Part shown: piece after piece, positions 11,688 through 20,659 of the stretch
Layout: each line of letters opens with the position of its first letter
How positions within the stretch are numbered: the first letter of the stretch is position 1
From: Dactylosporangium sucinum
Lineage (GTDB): Bacteria > Actinomycetota > Actinomycetes > Mycobacteriales > Micromonosporaceae
Direction of reading: 5' to 3'
Assembly: GCF_014647515.1 (NCBI RefSeq)
Contig: NZ_BMPI01000051.1
Coordinates: forward strand, 25,773-89,772
Length of the DNA: 64,000 nucleotides
Translations under genes and position numbers: made by a program
Notes under the pieces: generated by a model
What the model saw: only the letters and a program-made list of their open reading frames with translations
The model's database searches: none
What the model was told of the DNA's origin: nothing

Positions 11688-12706
11688 TGCCGCCCCGCTG
11701 GGTCCGCCGCATCGTCGTCGCGCCGGTGGCGCTGGTCCTGATCAGCGCAGTCCTCGTGACGATGCCGGTGTGGCTGCTGCTGGCCGGCGCCCTGGGCCCG
11801 CTCGGCTCCGGCCGCCTGCGTGCCCTGCGGGTCTCCTGGATGGTCGCCGTCTACCTGTTCCTGGAGCTGGTCGCCCTCGTCGTCCTGTTCGTGCTCTGGG
11901 TGGCCAGCGGCTTCGGCTGGCGCATCCGCGGCCCCCGTTTCCAGCGCGCCCACTACGTGCTCGTCGGCCGCTTCCTCCGGATCCTGTACGGCCAGGCGCG
12001 CTGGGCCCTGGGCGTGAAGGTGGCCGTGGTCGGCACCGATCCCGACGTGGCCGCCCCGGGCCAGCCGGAGCTCGTGTTCTGCCGCCACGCCGGCCCGGGC
12101 GACTCGTTCCTGCTGGTCCACGCGCTGGTGAACTGGTTCGACCGCGAGCCGCGGATCGTCCTCAAGGCGACCCTGCAGTGGGACCCGGTCATCGACGTGC
12201 TGCTGAACCGCCTCCCGAACCACTTCATCACGGTCGCCGAGGGCGCCGAGTCGATGATCGGCCGCCTGGCGACCGGCCTGGACGACAACGACGTCCTGGT
12301 CCTGTTCCCCGAGGGCGGCAACTTCACCCCGAACCGCCGCGTCCGAGCCATCCAACGCCTGCACGACCTGGGCCTGCACACGATGGCCGAGCGTGCGGAG
12401 CGCATGCGCCACGTCCTGGCGCCCCGCCCGGGCGGCACGCTGGCCGCCCTCGACGCGGCCCCGGAGGCGGGCGTGATCTGGGTGGCCCACACGGGCCTGG
12501 ACAAGCTCCTGACCGTGGCCGACGTGTGGCGCCACCTCCCGCTGGACCTGACGATCACCATGCGCTGGTGGTCGGTCGAGCCCGATGAGGTCCCGACGGG
12601 CCAGGAGGAGCGCGTGGAGTGGCTGTACGAGTGGTGGGCCAAGATCGACGCTTGGATCGGCCGCCACGCCCCGGAGGAACCCACCCGACCCGCCGAACGC
12701 ACCTGA
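11687..12706 (+). CDS. PlsC-type 1-acyl-glycerol-phosphate acyltransferase family protein
   Basis: 339 residues with two hydrophobic N-terminal segments (about 6-30 and 48-70). HAGPGDS near 134-140 matches the HX4D catalytic motif and FPEGGNF near 206 matches the substrate-binding FPEG motif of glycerolipid acyltransferases. It probably acylates a lysophospholipid or related acceptor at the membrane. The GTG start overlaps the patatin stop by one base (TAGTG). A lipase next to an acyltransferase is a natural deacylation/reacylation pair. Confidence 0.85.
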   Translation: MPPRWVRRIVVAPVALVLISAVLVTMPVWLLLAGALGPLGSGRLRALRVSWMVAVYLFLELVALVVLFVLWVASGFGWRIRGPRFQRAHYVLVGRFLRILYGQARWALGVKVAVVGTDPDVAAPGQPELVFCRHAGPGDSFLLVHALVNWFDREPRIVLKATLQWDPVIDVLLNRLPNHFITVAEGAESMIGRLATGLDDNDVLVLFPEGGNFTPNRRVRAIQRLHDLGLHTMAERAERMRHVLAPRPGGTLAALDAAPEAGVIWVAHTGLDKLLTVADVWRHLPLDLTITMRWWSVEPDEVPTGQEERVEWLYEWWAKIDAWIGRHAPEEPTRPAERT

Positions 12707-12709
12707 CGC

Positions 12710-12754
12710 CCTGCCTCCGCCGGCCCTGCCTCCGCCGGCGCTGCCTCCGCCGGC
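12710..12754. repeat. Short tandem repeat, 15 bp x 3
   Basis: Three copies of CCTGCCTCCGCCGGC (the last starts with G) immediately follow the acyltransferase stop codon and lead into a palindromic element. Confidence 0.9.
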
Positions 12755-12773
12755 CGTGCCCTCCGTTCGGCCG

Positions 12774-12827
12774 TGATCGATGGAGAGTCCTGGTTGCCAT
12801 GGCAGCCAGAAGTTGCCATGGATCATG
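12774..12827. repeat. Dispersed palindromic element, family A, copy 1
   Basis: A near-palindrome of about 54 bp with TGATCGATGG at the left end, a central CCATGG and CCATGGATCA at the right end. It is the same design as copies at 18645-18700, 18441-18500 and 39641-39698: CATGATC-type outer arms and a hyphenated inner stem. It lies in the gap after the lipid operon. A REP-like function or origin is inferred from multiplicity and symmetry. Confidence 0.85.
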
Positions 12828-12866
12828 GGGTGCCGCGCCGTCCGCCGCCAGCAGGCCCGATCTGCG

Positions 12867-12889
12867 CCCGACATTTCCGGAATGTCGGG
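12867..12889. repeat. Small perfect hairpin beside palindromic copy 1
   Basis: CCCGACATT (12867-12875) and AATGTCGGG (12881-12889) flank TCCGG. A degenerate relative (CCCGACTTA ... AATGTCG) lies at 18572-18592, about 50 bp from family A copy 3, so the two palindromes appear to travel together. Confidence 0.7.
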
Positions 12890-13002
12890 TGGACCCGGCG
12901 GAGTTCCGTCCAGGGGGCAGCTGGCGGCAGCGAAGGGCGGGACTCGCGTCGATCGTCGCGGGGCGGGCGCGGGCGTCCCGCCGGCTCGTGGAGAATGGCC
13001 GC

Positions 13003-13896
13003 GTGCGATTCGGAGTGTTGGGTACGGGGCATTGGGCGCGGGCGACGCAGGCGGCGGCACTCGCCGCGCACCCGGATGCGGAGCTCGTCGGGGTCTGGGG
13101 GCGCGATCCGGAGAAGGCGGCCGGGATCGCCGCCGAATACGGGGCGAGCGCGTATGCCGACGTGGACGCCCTGCTCGCCGACGTGGACGCCGTCGCCATC
13201 GCGTTGCCGCCCGACGTGCAGGCGGAGCTGGCCATCCGGGCGGCCCGGGCCGGGCGGCACCTGCTGCTCGACAAGCCGCTCGCGTTGACCACCGAGTCCG
13301 CCGACGCCGTCGTGGCGGCCGTCGAGGAGACCGGGGTCGCCTCCGTCGTGTTCTTCACCAACCGGTTCGTGCCCGCCGTCGACGCCTTCCTGCGGGAGAA
13401 CGCGGCGCTCGGCGGGTGGTACGCCGCCCACGGCACCATGTATGCCTCGATCTTCCAGCCGGGGAACCCCTACGCCGGGTCGGCCTGGCGGAAGGAGCAC
13501 GGCGGGCTGTGGGACCTCGGGCCGCACGCGCTCTCGGTGATCCTGCCGCTGCTCGGGCCGGTCGTCGACCTCTCCGCCGCCGAGGGGCCGCGCGACACCG
13601 TCCACCTGCTGCTGCGGCACGAGGGCGGGGCCGCCAGCACCCTCTCGCTGACGCTCGACGCCGCCCCCGACGCGCTGTCGTTCGGGTTCTCGTACTTCGG
13701 GGAGCACGGCGCCACGACCCTCCCCACCTGGGACACGACCGCCCTCGGCGCGTTCGGCGCGGCCGCCACGGCGCTCATGGAGGCCGCGGCGACCGGCACC
13801 CCGCACCCGTGCGACGCCGCCTTCGGCGCTCAGGTGGTGCGCGTGCTGGCCGCCGCCGACCACGCCCGCCGCACGTCGACGATCGTCGCGCCGTAG
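13003..13896 (+). CDS. Gfo/Idh/MocA-family NAD(P)-dependent oxidoreductase
   Basis: 297 residues. An N-terminal Rossmann fold begins VRFGVLGTGHWA (glycine motif at residues 7-10), the family EKP-type motif appears as LLDKPLAL near 90, and the C-terminal substrate domain has GGLWDLGPHALSVIL. The family oxidises or reduces sugars, inositols and related polyols; the substrate cannot be told. GTG 13003 has GGAGAATGG upstream and fits the family N-terminus; longer in-frame starts extend into the palindrome region. It is convergent with the large membrane protein gene, 15 bp away. Confidence 0.88.
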   Translation: MRFGVLGTGHWARATQAAALAAHPDAELVGVWGRDPEKAAGIAAEYGASAYADVDALLADVDAVAIALPPDVQAELAIRAARAGRHLLLDKPLALTTESADAVVAAVEETGVASVVFFTNRFVPAVDAFLRENAALGGWYAAHGTMYASIFQPGNPYAGSAWRKEHGGLWDLGPHALSVILPLLGPVVDLSAAEGPRDTVHLLLRHEGGAASTLSLTLDAAPDALSFGFSYFGEHGATTLPTWDTTALGAFGAAATALMEAAATGTPHPCDAAFGAQVVRVLAAADHARRTSTIVAP

Positions 13897-13911
13897 CCGA
13901 CCGGGGCCGGG

Positions 13912-16900
13912 TCAGCGCATCCGGCCCACGGCGGAGCGCAGCCGGTCGAGGTCGCGGCGGCGGCGCTCGTAGGTCGTGGCCAGCGTGACCAGCACCAGGC
14001 CGGCCACGGCGAGCGGCGCCCAGCGGGGCAGCAGGTCCCAGTAGAGCGCGACCTCGTGCACGGCCAGGACGCCGAGCACGACCCCGCCGACCACGAACGG
14101 CGCCTGCAGCCGCCACGCGGCCCCGCCCACGACGACGGCCAGCGCGACCGCGCCGAGGACGAGCCGCCGCAGCGGCGCGCCGTCGCCCACGAAGACGAGC
14201 GCGAGGCTGGGCGCGAACCCGGCGAGCAGCCCGGGCGCGAACGCCACCCAGCTGGTGACGGTGGCGTTGCGCGAGCTGACCACCCATCCGGCGGCCACGG
14301 CGAGCGCGCCGGCGGGCACCGTGTAGGCCTCCGCCACGTCGACGCCGTTCGCCGCCAGCACCAGCCAGTACGCGACCAGCTCCGCACCGGTGGCCGCCCC
14401 GGCGAACCATCCGCGCGGCCCGCCGGCCAGCGCCCGCAGCCCGAGCGCGACGCCCCAGAGCCCGGCGATCCCGGCCATGGCGCCCGGGTTCCCGATCGCG
14501 AGCAGCACCGCGACCAGGGCGGCGGCGTGCGCGGCGACCTCGACGACGAGCGCCTCCCGCCGGCGCTCGGCGCCCGTGCGAAGCCGCGCCACCGCCCGCG
14601 CCACCAGCAGCAGGAGCGCGGCCGCGCCGAGCACGGCGTACGCGGTCCAGCGCAGCGGCAGGTCGGCGGCCCGCCCGGCGGCGAACGCCAGCCAGCCCGC
14701 GGCGACCGCCGCGACCAGCCAGCCGGCGACCCGCGCCCCGGACCGCTGCCCGGCGACCCCCGCGACGGCGGCGGCCACCACGATCGCGCCCAGCGCGGCG
14801 AGCGTCGCGGCCTCGGTCGGCAGGCAGCCGGCGAGGCCCGCGCCGGCCGTCAGCCAGCAGGTGACCGCGCCGACGTTGACCCGCAGCGGACGCACCGCGG
14901 CCAGGACGCCGGTGACCAGGCCGCCGGCGAGGGTCACCGCCGGCACGACGGGCCACGGCGCCGCGACGGCGACGCAGGCGAGGACGGCGGCGAGGGTCAG
15001 CGGGGGTACCGCCACCGACCGGACCGGCAGCCGGAAGCGCCGGGCGGCCAGCAGCGCCGACGCCGCCAGCAGCAACAGCCCGGCCGCGGCGGGACCGGCC
15101 CGCAGCGCGGGGACGAACGGTTCGAGCGCGTCGCCCGGCCCGGTGCCGAGCCCGACCCCCGACGGGGCGCCGCGCCAGACCGCGGTCAGCCACTGGTACG
15201 GCCGGAACACCACCACGAGCACCGCCGGCACCACCGCGACCAGCGCGGCGAGCCCGCCGACGACCGCACCGGGCAGCCAGGCGGCCGCGGCCCACCCCGG
15301 CGCCGCCCCGCCGGCCTCCGCCGGCCGCGGTTCCCGGACCGGCCAGAGGCAGAGCAGCGCGGCGGCGGCGAGGACGCCGAACGGGGTACGGCCGCCGTCC
15401 GTCGCCGACACCGTGACCGCCGCGATCGTCAGGCCGGCCACCGTCACCGACACGGCGAGCGGGCCGGCGCCGGTCGCCAGGCGGCGGCCCAGCAGGACGG
15501 CCGCCGCCGTGCCCAGGAGCAGGCCGGCGAACGCGGCCAGCAGCGGCGGCGGCACGTCGGCGACACGTGCGGTACCGCTGACGACCCAGCGGCAGGCGGC
15601 GGCGGCCGCGACGGGCAGGAGGCCGCACGCCGCGACGGTGGCCGGGAGGCTGAGCGGGCGGTCGGCACCGCGGGCCGCGACCACCGCGGACACCGCGGCG
15701 ACGACCACGGCGGAGGCGAGCGTCAGCGGCGCGGTGGCCAGGCCGGTGAGCAGCAGGTGCAGCGCCACGACCGGCAGCGCGACGGCGGCGCCGCGGTCCA
15801 GGCGGAGCGCGACGGCGGCCAGCGCGACGAGCAGCGCGGCGTCCACGAGCAGGACCGCGGCGAGCGGCGTCGTCCAGGCTTCCGGTGCGGAGAGGGCGAC
15901 GGTGACGACCGTGGCGTACCCGGCCGCGCGGTGCCGGACGAGCAGCGCGACGGCGGCGCCGAGGACGGCGAGGGCGGCCGGGACCTGCCAGTCGTACACC
16001 GCGTCGATCGTCCCCGCGTGCGCCCGCCAGGCGGGCAGGGCGGCCTCGACCGCGATCGCGGCGCCGCCGACGGCCCCGCCCGCGAACGGCAGCGCCGTCA
16101 CGCCGGCGACGACCAGCGCGCCGATCCATCCGCCGCGCCGGACCCGGCCGGGCAGCACGCTCGAGGCGACGGCGACCAGCGCGGCGACGAGCGCGAAGCC
16201 GAGGTACCGCTGCCCGGGCGCGGCCTCGGCGACCAGCCGCATCCCGGCCGCGGCGACGAGCCCGGCCGCGACGCCGGTCGCCACGTGGGCGGTGACTCGG
16301 TTGAGCAGGCCGGTGGCCACGACCAGCGCCGCCAGCAGGAGCGCGCTCGCCGACGCGCGGGCGGCGGCGGGCACCCCGTCGGCCGTGGCGAGCGCATAGA
16401 GGAGCGGTGGCAGCACGACCAGTGACGCGCAGCCGGCCAACGCCCAGGCGAGGATGTCGACGGTACGGGCGAGCAGGACGTTCACCGCCGCCAGCGCGAC
16501 GAACACGGCCGCCCAGCCGGCCGGGCCCAGGCCGCGGTCGGTGACCAGCAGCGGCAGCACCGGCTGGAGCGCGAGGACGGCGGCGAGGCGCGGGCCGCGG
16601 AGCTTGGTGGCGGCCGCGTACCCGCCGCCGATCGCCGCCGTGACCAGGCCGACCAGGCCGGCGAACGCGCTGGGGCGGATGGCGTCGGCGAGGCCGACGA
16701 GGTTGACGTACCAGGCGGCGTACCCGTCGAGGACCACGAGCAGCAGGCCGAGCGCCGCGAACGTCTCGGCGGTGCCGCGCAGGTCGCGGCGCAGGGCGAC
16801 CAGCGGGACGGCGAGCGTGACGAGCGTGACGGCGGCGAGGATGGCCGCCCGCCCGATGACGCCGAAGTTGGCCCACGCGACGGCGGCGAAGACGACGGCG

Positions 16901-17313
16901 GCGCTGCCGAGGAGCAGTCCGCCGAGGATGAAGAGGAGGTTCTGGACCGTCCGCGGGCGGGCCTCGGGCCGGGGCGCCTGCTGCCACGGCGGCGCGGCGG
17001 GCGGCGGTTGCACGGCCGGCCGGGGTGTTGCGGCCTCGGTTCTGCCCGCCATGGCGACCGCCTGCCGGACCCGGGCGGCGAGCAGGTCGCGCTGCGACTG
17101 GGCGGCCGTGAACCGCTGGACCGCGGCGCCGTAGCGGGTCCGCGCCTCGTCGAGCTGCGCGCGGGCGCCCTGCACCTCGCGGTACAACTCGATCGTGCGC
17201 CCGTTGAGCCGCAGCACCTCGGCGGCGTCCGGGTAGGCCGGGCGGCCGCAGCCGGAGCACCCGGCGTCGAGGTCGGCCGGCGCACCGCAGAACGGGCAGG
17301 GATAGGTCACCAT
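13912..17313 (-). CDS. Giant polytopic membrane protein with N-terminal zinc ribbon
   Basis: 1133 residues. A zinc ribbon with Cys6, Cys9, Cys19 and Cys22 is followed by a coiled-coil-like stretch (about 35-85), a Pro-rich linker, and from about residue 121 to the end an almost unbroken series of hydrophobic helices, well over twenty. It resembles the SCO7613-type actinobacterial membrane proteins; their function is not established to my knowledge. The ATG at 17311-17313 has CATGCT 7 nt upstream, compatible with a leaderless mRNA. The opposite strand is also largely open, a by-product of extreme GC content. Confidence 0.8.
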   Translation of the reverse strand: MVTYPCPFCGAPADLDAGCSGCGRPAYPDAAEVLRLNGRTIELYREVQGARAQLDEARTRYGAAVQRFTAAQSQRDLLAARVRQAVAMAGRTEAATPRPAVQPPPAAPPWQQAPRPEARPRTVQNLLFILGGLLLGSAAVVFAAVAWANFGVIGRAAILAAVTLVTLAVPLVALRRDLRGTAETFAALGLLLVVLDGYAAWYVNLVGLADAIRPSAFAGLVGLVTAAIGGGYAAATKLRGPRLAAVLALQPVLPLLVTDRGLGPAGWAAVFVALAAVNVLLARTVDILAWALAGCASLVVLPPLLYALATADGVPAAARASASALLLAALVVATGLLNRVTAHVATGVAAGLVAAAGMRLVAEAAPGQRYLGFALVAALVAVASSVLPGRVRRGGWIGALVVAGVTALPFAGGAVGGAAIAVEAALPAWRAHAGTIDAVYDWQVPAALAVLGAAVALLVRHRAAGYATVVTVALSAPEAWTTPLAAVLLVDAALLVALAAVALRLDRGAAVALPVVALHLLLTGLATAPLTLASAVVVAAVSAVVAARGADRPLSLPATVAACGLLPVAAAAACRWVVSGTARVADVPPPLLAAFAGLLLGTAAAVLLGRRLATGAGPLAVSVTVAGLTIAAVTVSATDGGRTPFGVLAAAALLCLWPVREPRPAEAGGAAPGWAAAAWLPGAVVGGLAALVAVVPAVLVVVFRPYQWLTAVWRGAPSGVGLGTGPGDALEPFVPALRAGPAAAGLLLLAASALLAARRFRLPVRSVAVPPLTLAAVLACVAVAAPWPVVPAVTLAGGLVTGVLAAVRPLRVNVGAVTCWLTAGAGLAGCLPTEAATLAALGAIVVAAAVAGVAGQRSGARVAGWLVAAVAAGWLAFAAGRAADLPLRWTAYAVLGAAALLLLVARAVARLRTGAERRREALVVEVAAHAAALVAVLLAIGNPGAMAGIAGLWGVALGLRALAGGPRGWFAGAATGAELVAYWLVLAANGVDVAEAYTVPAGALAVAAGWVVSSRNATVTSWVAFAPGLLAGFAPSLALVFVGDGAPLRRLVLGAVALAVVVGGAAWRLQAPFVVGGVVLGVLAVHEVALYWDLLPRWAPLAVAGLVLVTLATTYERRRRDLDRLRSAVGRMR

Positions 17314-17420
17314 GGGTCACAGCATGCGGCGGTACCGCCGGCTTCAGGATCGTCCGGCGTACTCAACTTCGCCTGAGTACGTCCTTCCGGTCCACCCTGC
17401 GGGACGGCATGCTTGGCGGG

Positions 17421-17723
17421 ATGCGGTTGCTGACCGAGGCCGAGTACCGGGCGACGATGGAGCCGGAGCCGATCCAGATCGGGCCGGAGGACGAGCCACC
17501 CTTCGACTTCTGGCCCTACTTCGACGAGGTCCCGGAGGAGGACCTGGGCGGCCACGACTTCTCCGAGGGCAGCGTGACCTACGCCTGGCACATGCCGCGC
17601 GGCAACCGCCAGCACGTGCTGGTGAACTGCGAGACCCCGAACGTGTTCCTGGTCCTGGTGCTGGACCTGTCCACCGAGTCGGTGCTGGGCCACTACCTGC
17701 TGGACATCTACGGCGTGGCGTGA
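17421..17723 (+). CDS. Small acidic conserved-looking protein of unknown function
   Basis: About 100 residues, acidic (EPEPIQIGPEDEPPFDFWPYFDEVPEEDLGG), with a C-terminal hydrophobic strand region. No signal peptide or known motif was recognised. ATG 17421 is preceded at 7 nt by CATGCT, the same arrangement as the divergent membrane gene; ATG 17409 is an alternative that would make 104 residues. The ORF ends 3 bp from the convergent response-regulator gene. Codon bias is typical of the neighbourhood, supporting a real gene. Confidence 0.65.
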   Translation: MRLLTEAEYRATMEPEPIQIGPEDEPPFDFWPYFDEVPEEDLGGHDFSEGSVTYAWHMPRGNRQHVLVNCETPNVFLVLVLDLSTESVLGHYLLDIYGVA

Positions 17724-17726
17724 GCC

Positions 17727-18392
17727 TCACCCGTCCTCGTCGAGCCCCCGCTCGATCGCATACCGCACCAGGTCGACCCGGCTGTGCAGCTGCAGCTTTC
17801 CGAGCGTGTTCTGCACATGGTTCTGCACGGTCCGGTGCGACAGGACCAGCCGCTCGGCGATCTCCTTGTACGTGACCCCCTTGGCGACCAGCCGCAGCAC
17901 CTCGGTCTCCCGCTCGGTGAGCCGCGGCGCCTCGGGGCCCTCCGCGCGGGTGACGCTGGCCAGCCGCCGGAACTCCCCGAGCACCAGCCCCGCCAGCCCC
18001 GGCGTGAACACGGGATCGCCCTCCGCCGTCCGCCGCACCGCCGCGAGAAACTCCTCACGCGCGGCGGACTTGACAAGGTACCCCGTGGCGCCCGCCTTCA
18101 CGGCGTCGAGCACGTCCTGCTGCTCGCCGCTGGCCGACAGCATGAGAATCCGGGCGTCCGGGCAGCTGGCGAGAATCCCCTGGATAACCTGGGTCCCGGG
18201 CAGGTCGGGCAGCTGCAGGTCAAGGACGACGACCCCGGGCCGCACCGACCCGGCGATGCGCACGGCCTGCGCCCCTTCCCCAACGGCGGCCACAACCTCA
18301 TACCCGGCCTCGGCCAGATCCCGAGCCACCCCGTCACGCCACATGGGATGGTCATCGACAACCATCACCCGCAAGGCCGCACGCCCATCCAC
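17727..18392 (-). CDS. NarL/FixJ-type response regulator, partner of the MacS-like kinase
   Basis: 221 residues. The receiver domain has the acidic pair VVDDHP (11-16), phospho-acceptor Asp58 (VVVLDLQLPD) and Lys108 (GYLVKSA); the C-terminal LuxR helix-turn-helix is at about 157-200 (LTERETEVLRLVAKG). It should bind DNA after phosphorylation. The GTG start has TAGGGT 6 nt upstream, so the mRNA may be leaderless. The likely kinase partner starts its stop-side 1 kb upstream (19404-20657); in related genomes such pairs are normally adjacent, but here repeats separate them. Confidence 0.92.
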   Translation of the reverse strand: MDGRAALRVMVVDDHPMWRDGVARDLAEAGYEVVAAVGEGAQAVRIAGSVRPGVVVLDLQLPDLPGTQVIQGILASCPDARILMLSASGEQQDVLDAVKAGATGYLVKSAAREEFLAAVRRTAEGDPVFTPGLAGLVLGEFRRLASVTRAEGPEAPRLTERETEVLRLVAKGVTYKEIAERLVLSHRTVQNHVQNTLGKLQLHSRVDLVRYAIERGLDEDG

Positions 18393-18440
18393 CCCTGCAC
18401 CCTAACGGCGCAGCCACTCCCACCGGCGCCCGCCCAGCTC

Positions 18441-18500
18441 CCATGATCGTGGGAACCATCTGGCGGCCGGGGGCCGGCCATTCCCTTCCCACGGTCATGG
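18441..18500. repeat. Dispersed palindromic element, family A, copy 2 (divergent centre)
   Basis: The outer arms CCATGATCGTGGGAA (18441-18455) and TTCCCACGGTCATGG (18486-18500) pair with one mismatch. The centre is GC-rich and differs from the other copies. It lies just upstream of the response-regulator start. Confidence 0.8.
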
Positions 18501-18644
18501 ACCTCCCCGAGCCGCCGGCGCCCGCACCCCGATGCACCCGCCCCGCGGCGCCCTGCCGTCAGCGCTCGGTGCCCGACTTAACGGAAATGTCGCCCAAGCG
18601 GCGACGGATAGCGCACGGCAGAAACCCGTCGCGCCGCCTGGCGC

Positions 18645-18700
18645 CATGATCGATGGAGAGTCCTGGTCGCCATGGCAGCCAGAACTCTCCATCGATCATG
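18645..18700. repeat. Dispersed palindromic element, family A, copy 3 (best copy)
   Basis: A 56-bp palindrome with 25 of 28 paired positions: arms begin CATGATCGATGGAGAG and end with its exact complement, around a central GCCATGGC. It could form a long hairpin or cruciform. It is the clearest member of the family. Confidence 0.92.
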
Positions 18701-19403
18701 GCCCTCGCCAACCACCTCGCCACCTCATCGCAGCGCTCGGCCGGGGGTGACCACGCCCACACGGACAGGCGTCGTTCCGATGCCGCAGAACAGAGCATCA
18801 ATCCCGACCCCGAGATCCAGCCCCCTCCCGACAGCCGGCCCAAGCGAACGGCACCCGGCCGGCCCAAGCGAACGGCACCCGGCCGGCCCAAGCGAAGGCG
18901 GCCGGAACCAACCCTCGGGCGGCGGCCCCTGGAGCGCGCGGCCGGCGTGGCCGAGCCGGTGGCAGCGGACCCGAGCCGGTGGCAGCCGATCCGAGCCGGT
19001 GGCGGTCGGGCCGCACGCGTGGCGGGCTGGCCGGTTCGGCGCCGGCCGCACCCGAGCCCATGGTGGTCGCACGGACCGTGCGGGGCGCGCTGGCGTCAGC
19101 GCCGACCGGAGTCGTCCGTTGAGGGCTGCCGCTGGAGCGTGTCGGCGTCGCGGCCGAGCCGGTGGCGGCCGAGCCGGTGCAGCCGAACCGAGCCAGCGGC
19201 GGCCGAGCCGAGCCGGTGGGAGCTGAATCGAGCCGGTGGCGGCCGGGCCGCACGCGTGGCGGGCTGGGCCGAGTCGGCGCTGGCCGGACCCGAGCCCGTG
19301 GCGGCGGCCGCATTGAGCGTGCTGGCGGCGTGGCCGAGTCGGTGGTGGCGTGGCCGAGTCGGTGGCCGGGGCCGGGCCGGCGGCGGCGCCCGTGGGTGAA
19401 GCC

Positions 19404-20657
19404 TCAGCGTGGAATGTGCAGCTCCACCTCCGTCCCCGCGCCCGGCCGTGACGTCACCGTCACCGAGCCGCCCAGGTCCCGGATCCGTCCGCGGATCGAC
19501 TGCGCCACTCCCAGCCGCCCCGCCTGCTCGGCCTCGGCCAGCCGGTCGGCCGGCATGCCGGCCCCGTTGTCGCGGACCGTGACGGTCACGCCATCGGGGA
19601 GCTCCTCCAGCAGGAGCCAGACCTGGGCGTCCGGGCCGGCGTGCCGGTGCGCGTTGTCGATCGCCGCCGCCACCGCCGCGGCCACCTCGGCGGCCACCGG
19701 AGCGGGGAGCAGCACCGGCGTGGCCGGCGCGGCCACCGTCACGCCCGCGGCGGCGTGCGGCTCCAGCAGGGTGCGCAGGTCGGCCCGCTCGGCGCCGGCG
19801 GGGGAGAGGTCGGCGGGACCGTGCGGCCGGACGCGGGCGGAGGAGCGCGAGCGCACCGCCGGGCGGATGTGGGCCGGGCGGATGTGGGGCGTCTGCCGCA
19901 CGCGCGCGCCGGAATCGGGCGCGGGTGCCGCCAGCGGGCCGCTCGACGACACCAGGGCGCGCAGCGTGGCCTCCTGCTCGCCCGCCAGGCGGCCCAGCTC
20001 GGCCGCCTCGCCGCCGAGCTCGGCGCCGCGGCGCTGGACCAGGGCCAGCACCTGCAGGACCGAGTCGTGGATGCCGCGCGCCAGGCGCTCGCGCTCGCGC
20101 GTCGCGGCCTCCAGCTCGACCGCGCGCTGCAGGCGGGCCTCGGCGTCGATCGCCAGCCGGGCGATGTGCCCGACGCCGACGCCGACCAGCAGCATGAGCA
20201 CCGGGCCGTTGGCCGTGGCCTGGCTGAACCCGTTGCGGACGACCACGTCGGCGACGCCGAGCAGGAGGGCCGCGATCGCGCCGCGGCGCCGGCCGCCGGA
20301 GATGGCCCAGGCGACCACCGGAGAGGCGACCCACGCCATCGGCAGCGTGGGGGAGCCGACGCCGAGGCCGTCCGGGTTGACGATCCAGCGGGACGCGAGC
20401 AGACAGCCGCCGGCCACCGCGAGGTCGGCCGCGAGCAGGGGCCAGCCCCGGTGCTCGGGTCGCGCATACGCCAGGCTGGCCACGACCGTCCACGCCGCCA
20501 TCACCGCGATGACCAGCCAGCCGCCCGGGGGCCAGGCATACTCCCGGAAGTTGTTCACCATCAGCACCGCCGCGTAGCCGAGCGCGGCGATGCGGAAGAC
20601 GAGCAGCGCCCGCCAGAGCGGACCCTCCAGGCCGGACACCGGCCCCCCGCGGATCAT
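19404..20657 (-). CDS. MacS-like membrane sensor histidine kinase
   Basis: 417 residues. Five to six hydrophobic segments fill residues 14-165. The dimerisation helix has RERERLARGIHDSVLQ with His197, and the HATPase domain has an N box at Asn335 (AIDNAHRHAG) and G box DNGAGM (363-368). It resembles MacS/NarX-type kinases paired with NarL-type regulators. An Arg/Pro/Ala-rich insert (about 245-290), built from short DNA repeats, lies between the phospho-acceptor helix and the ATPase domain. The ATG is 2 bp after the ung stop, so the two are probably co-transcribed. The inserted linker may be recent and tolerated because it is a hinge (inference). Confidence 0.9.
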   Translation of the reverse strand: MIRGGPVSGLEGPLWRALLVFRIAALGYAAVLMVNNFREYAWPPGGWLVIAVMAAWTVVASLAYARPEHRGWPLLAADLAVAGGCLLASRWIVNPDGLGVGSPTLPMAWVASPVVAWAISGGRRRGAIAALLLGVADVVVRNGFSQATANGPVLMLLVGVGVGHIARLAIDAEARLQRAVELEAATRERERLARGIHDSVLQVLALVQRRGAELGGEAAELGRLAGEQEATLRALVSSSGPLAAPAPDSGARVRQTPHIRPAHIRPAVRSRSSARVRPHGPADLSPAGAERADLRTLLEPHAAAGVTVAAPATPVLLPAPVAAEVAAAVAAAIDNAHRHAGPDAQVWLLLEELPDGVTVTVRDNGAGMPADRLAEAEQAGRLGVAQSIRGRIRDLGGSVTVTSRPGAGTEVELHIPR

Positions 20658-20659
20658 CG

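Larger units (their letters stand above)
18393..19403. other. 1-kb repeat-rich gap splitting kinase and regulator genes
   Basis: No convincing gene is seen. The segment holds two family A palindromes (18441-18500, 18645-18700), a 24-bp tandem repeat (18835-18896, two full units plus a partial third) and degenerate GAGCCGGTGGC repeats; a block of about 40 bp containing GGCCGCACGCGTGGCGGGCT occurs twice, near 19000 and 19240. Open frames here translate to Arg/Pro/Gly-rich low-complexity sequence. Confidence 0.8.

Noticed and set aside
13775..17320. Very long open frames (over 1000 residues minus strand in another frame, 789 residues plus strand) across the large membrane protein gene
   Set aside because: Their translations are Arg/Gly/Pro-rich without family motifs; they are by-products of high GC codon bias around the real hydrophobic frame.
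18653..19399. A 248-residue plus-strand frame in the kinase/regulator gap
   Set aside because: It begins inside a palindromic repeat and is built from tandem repeats; no ribosome site or domain.
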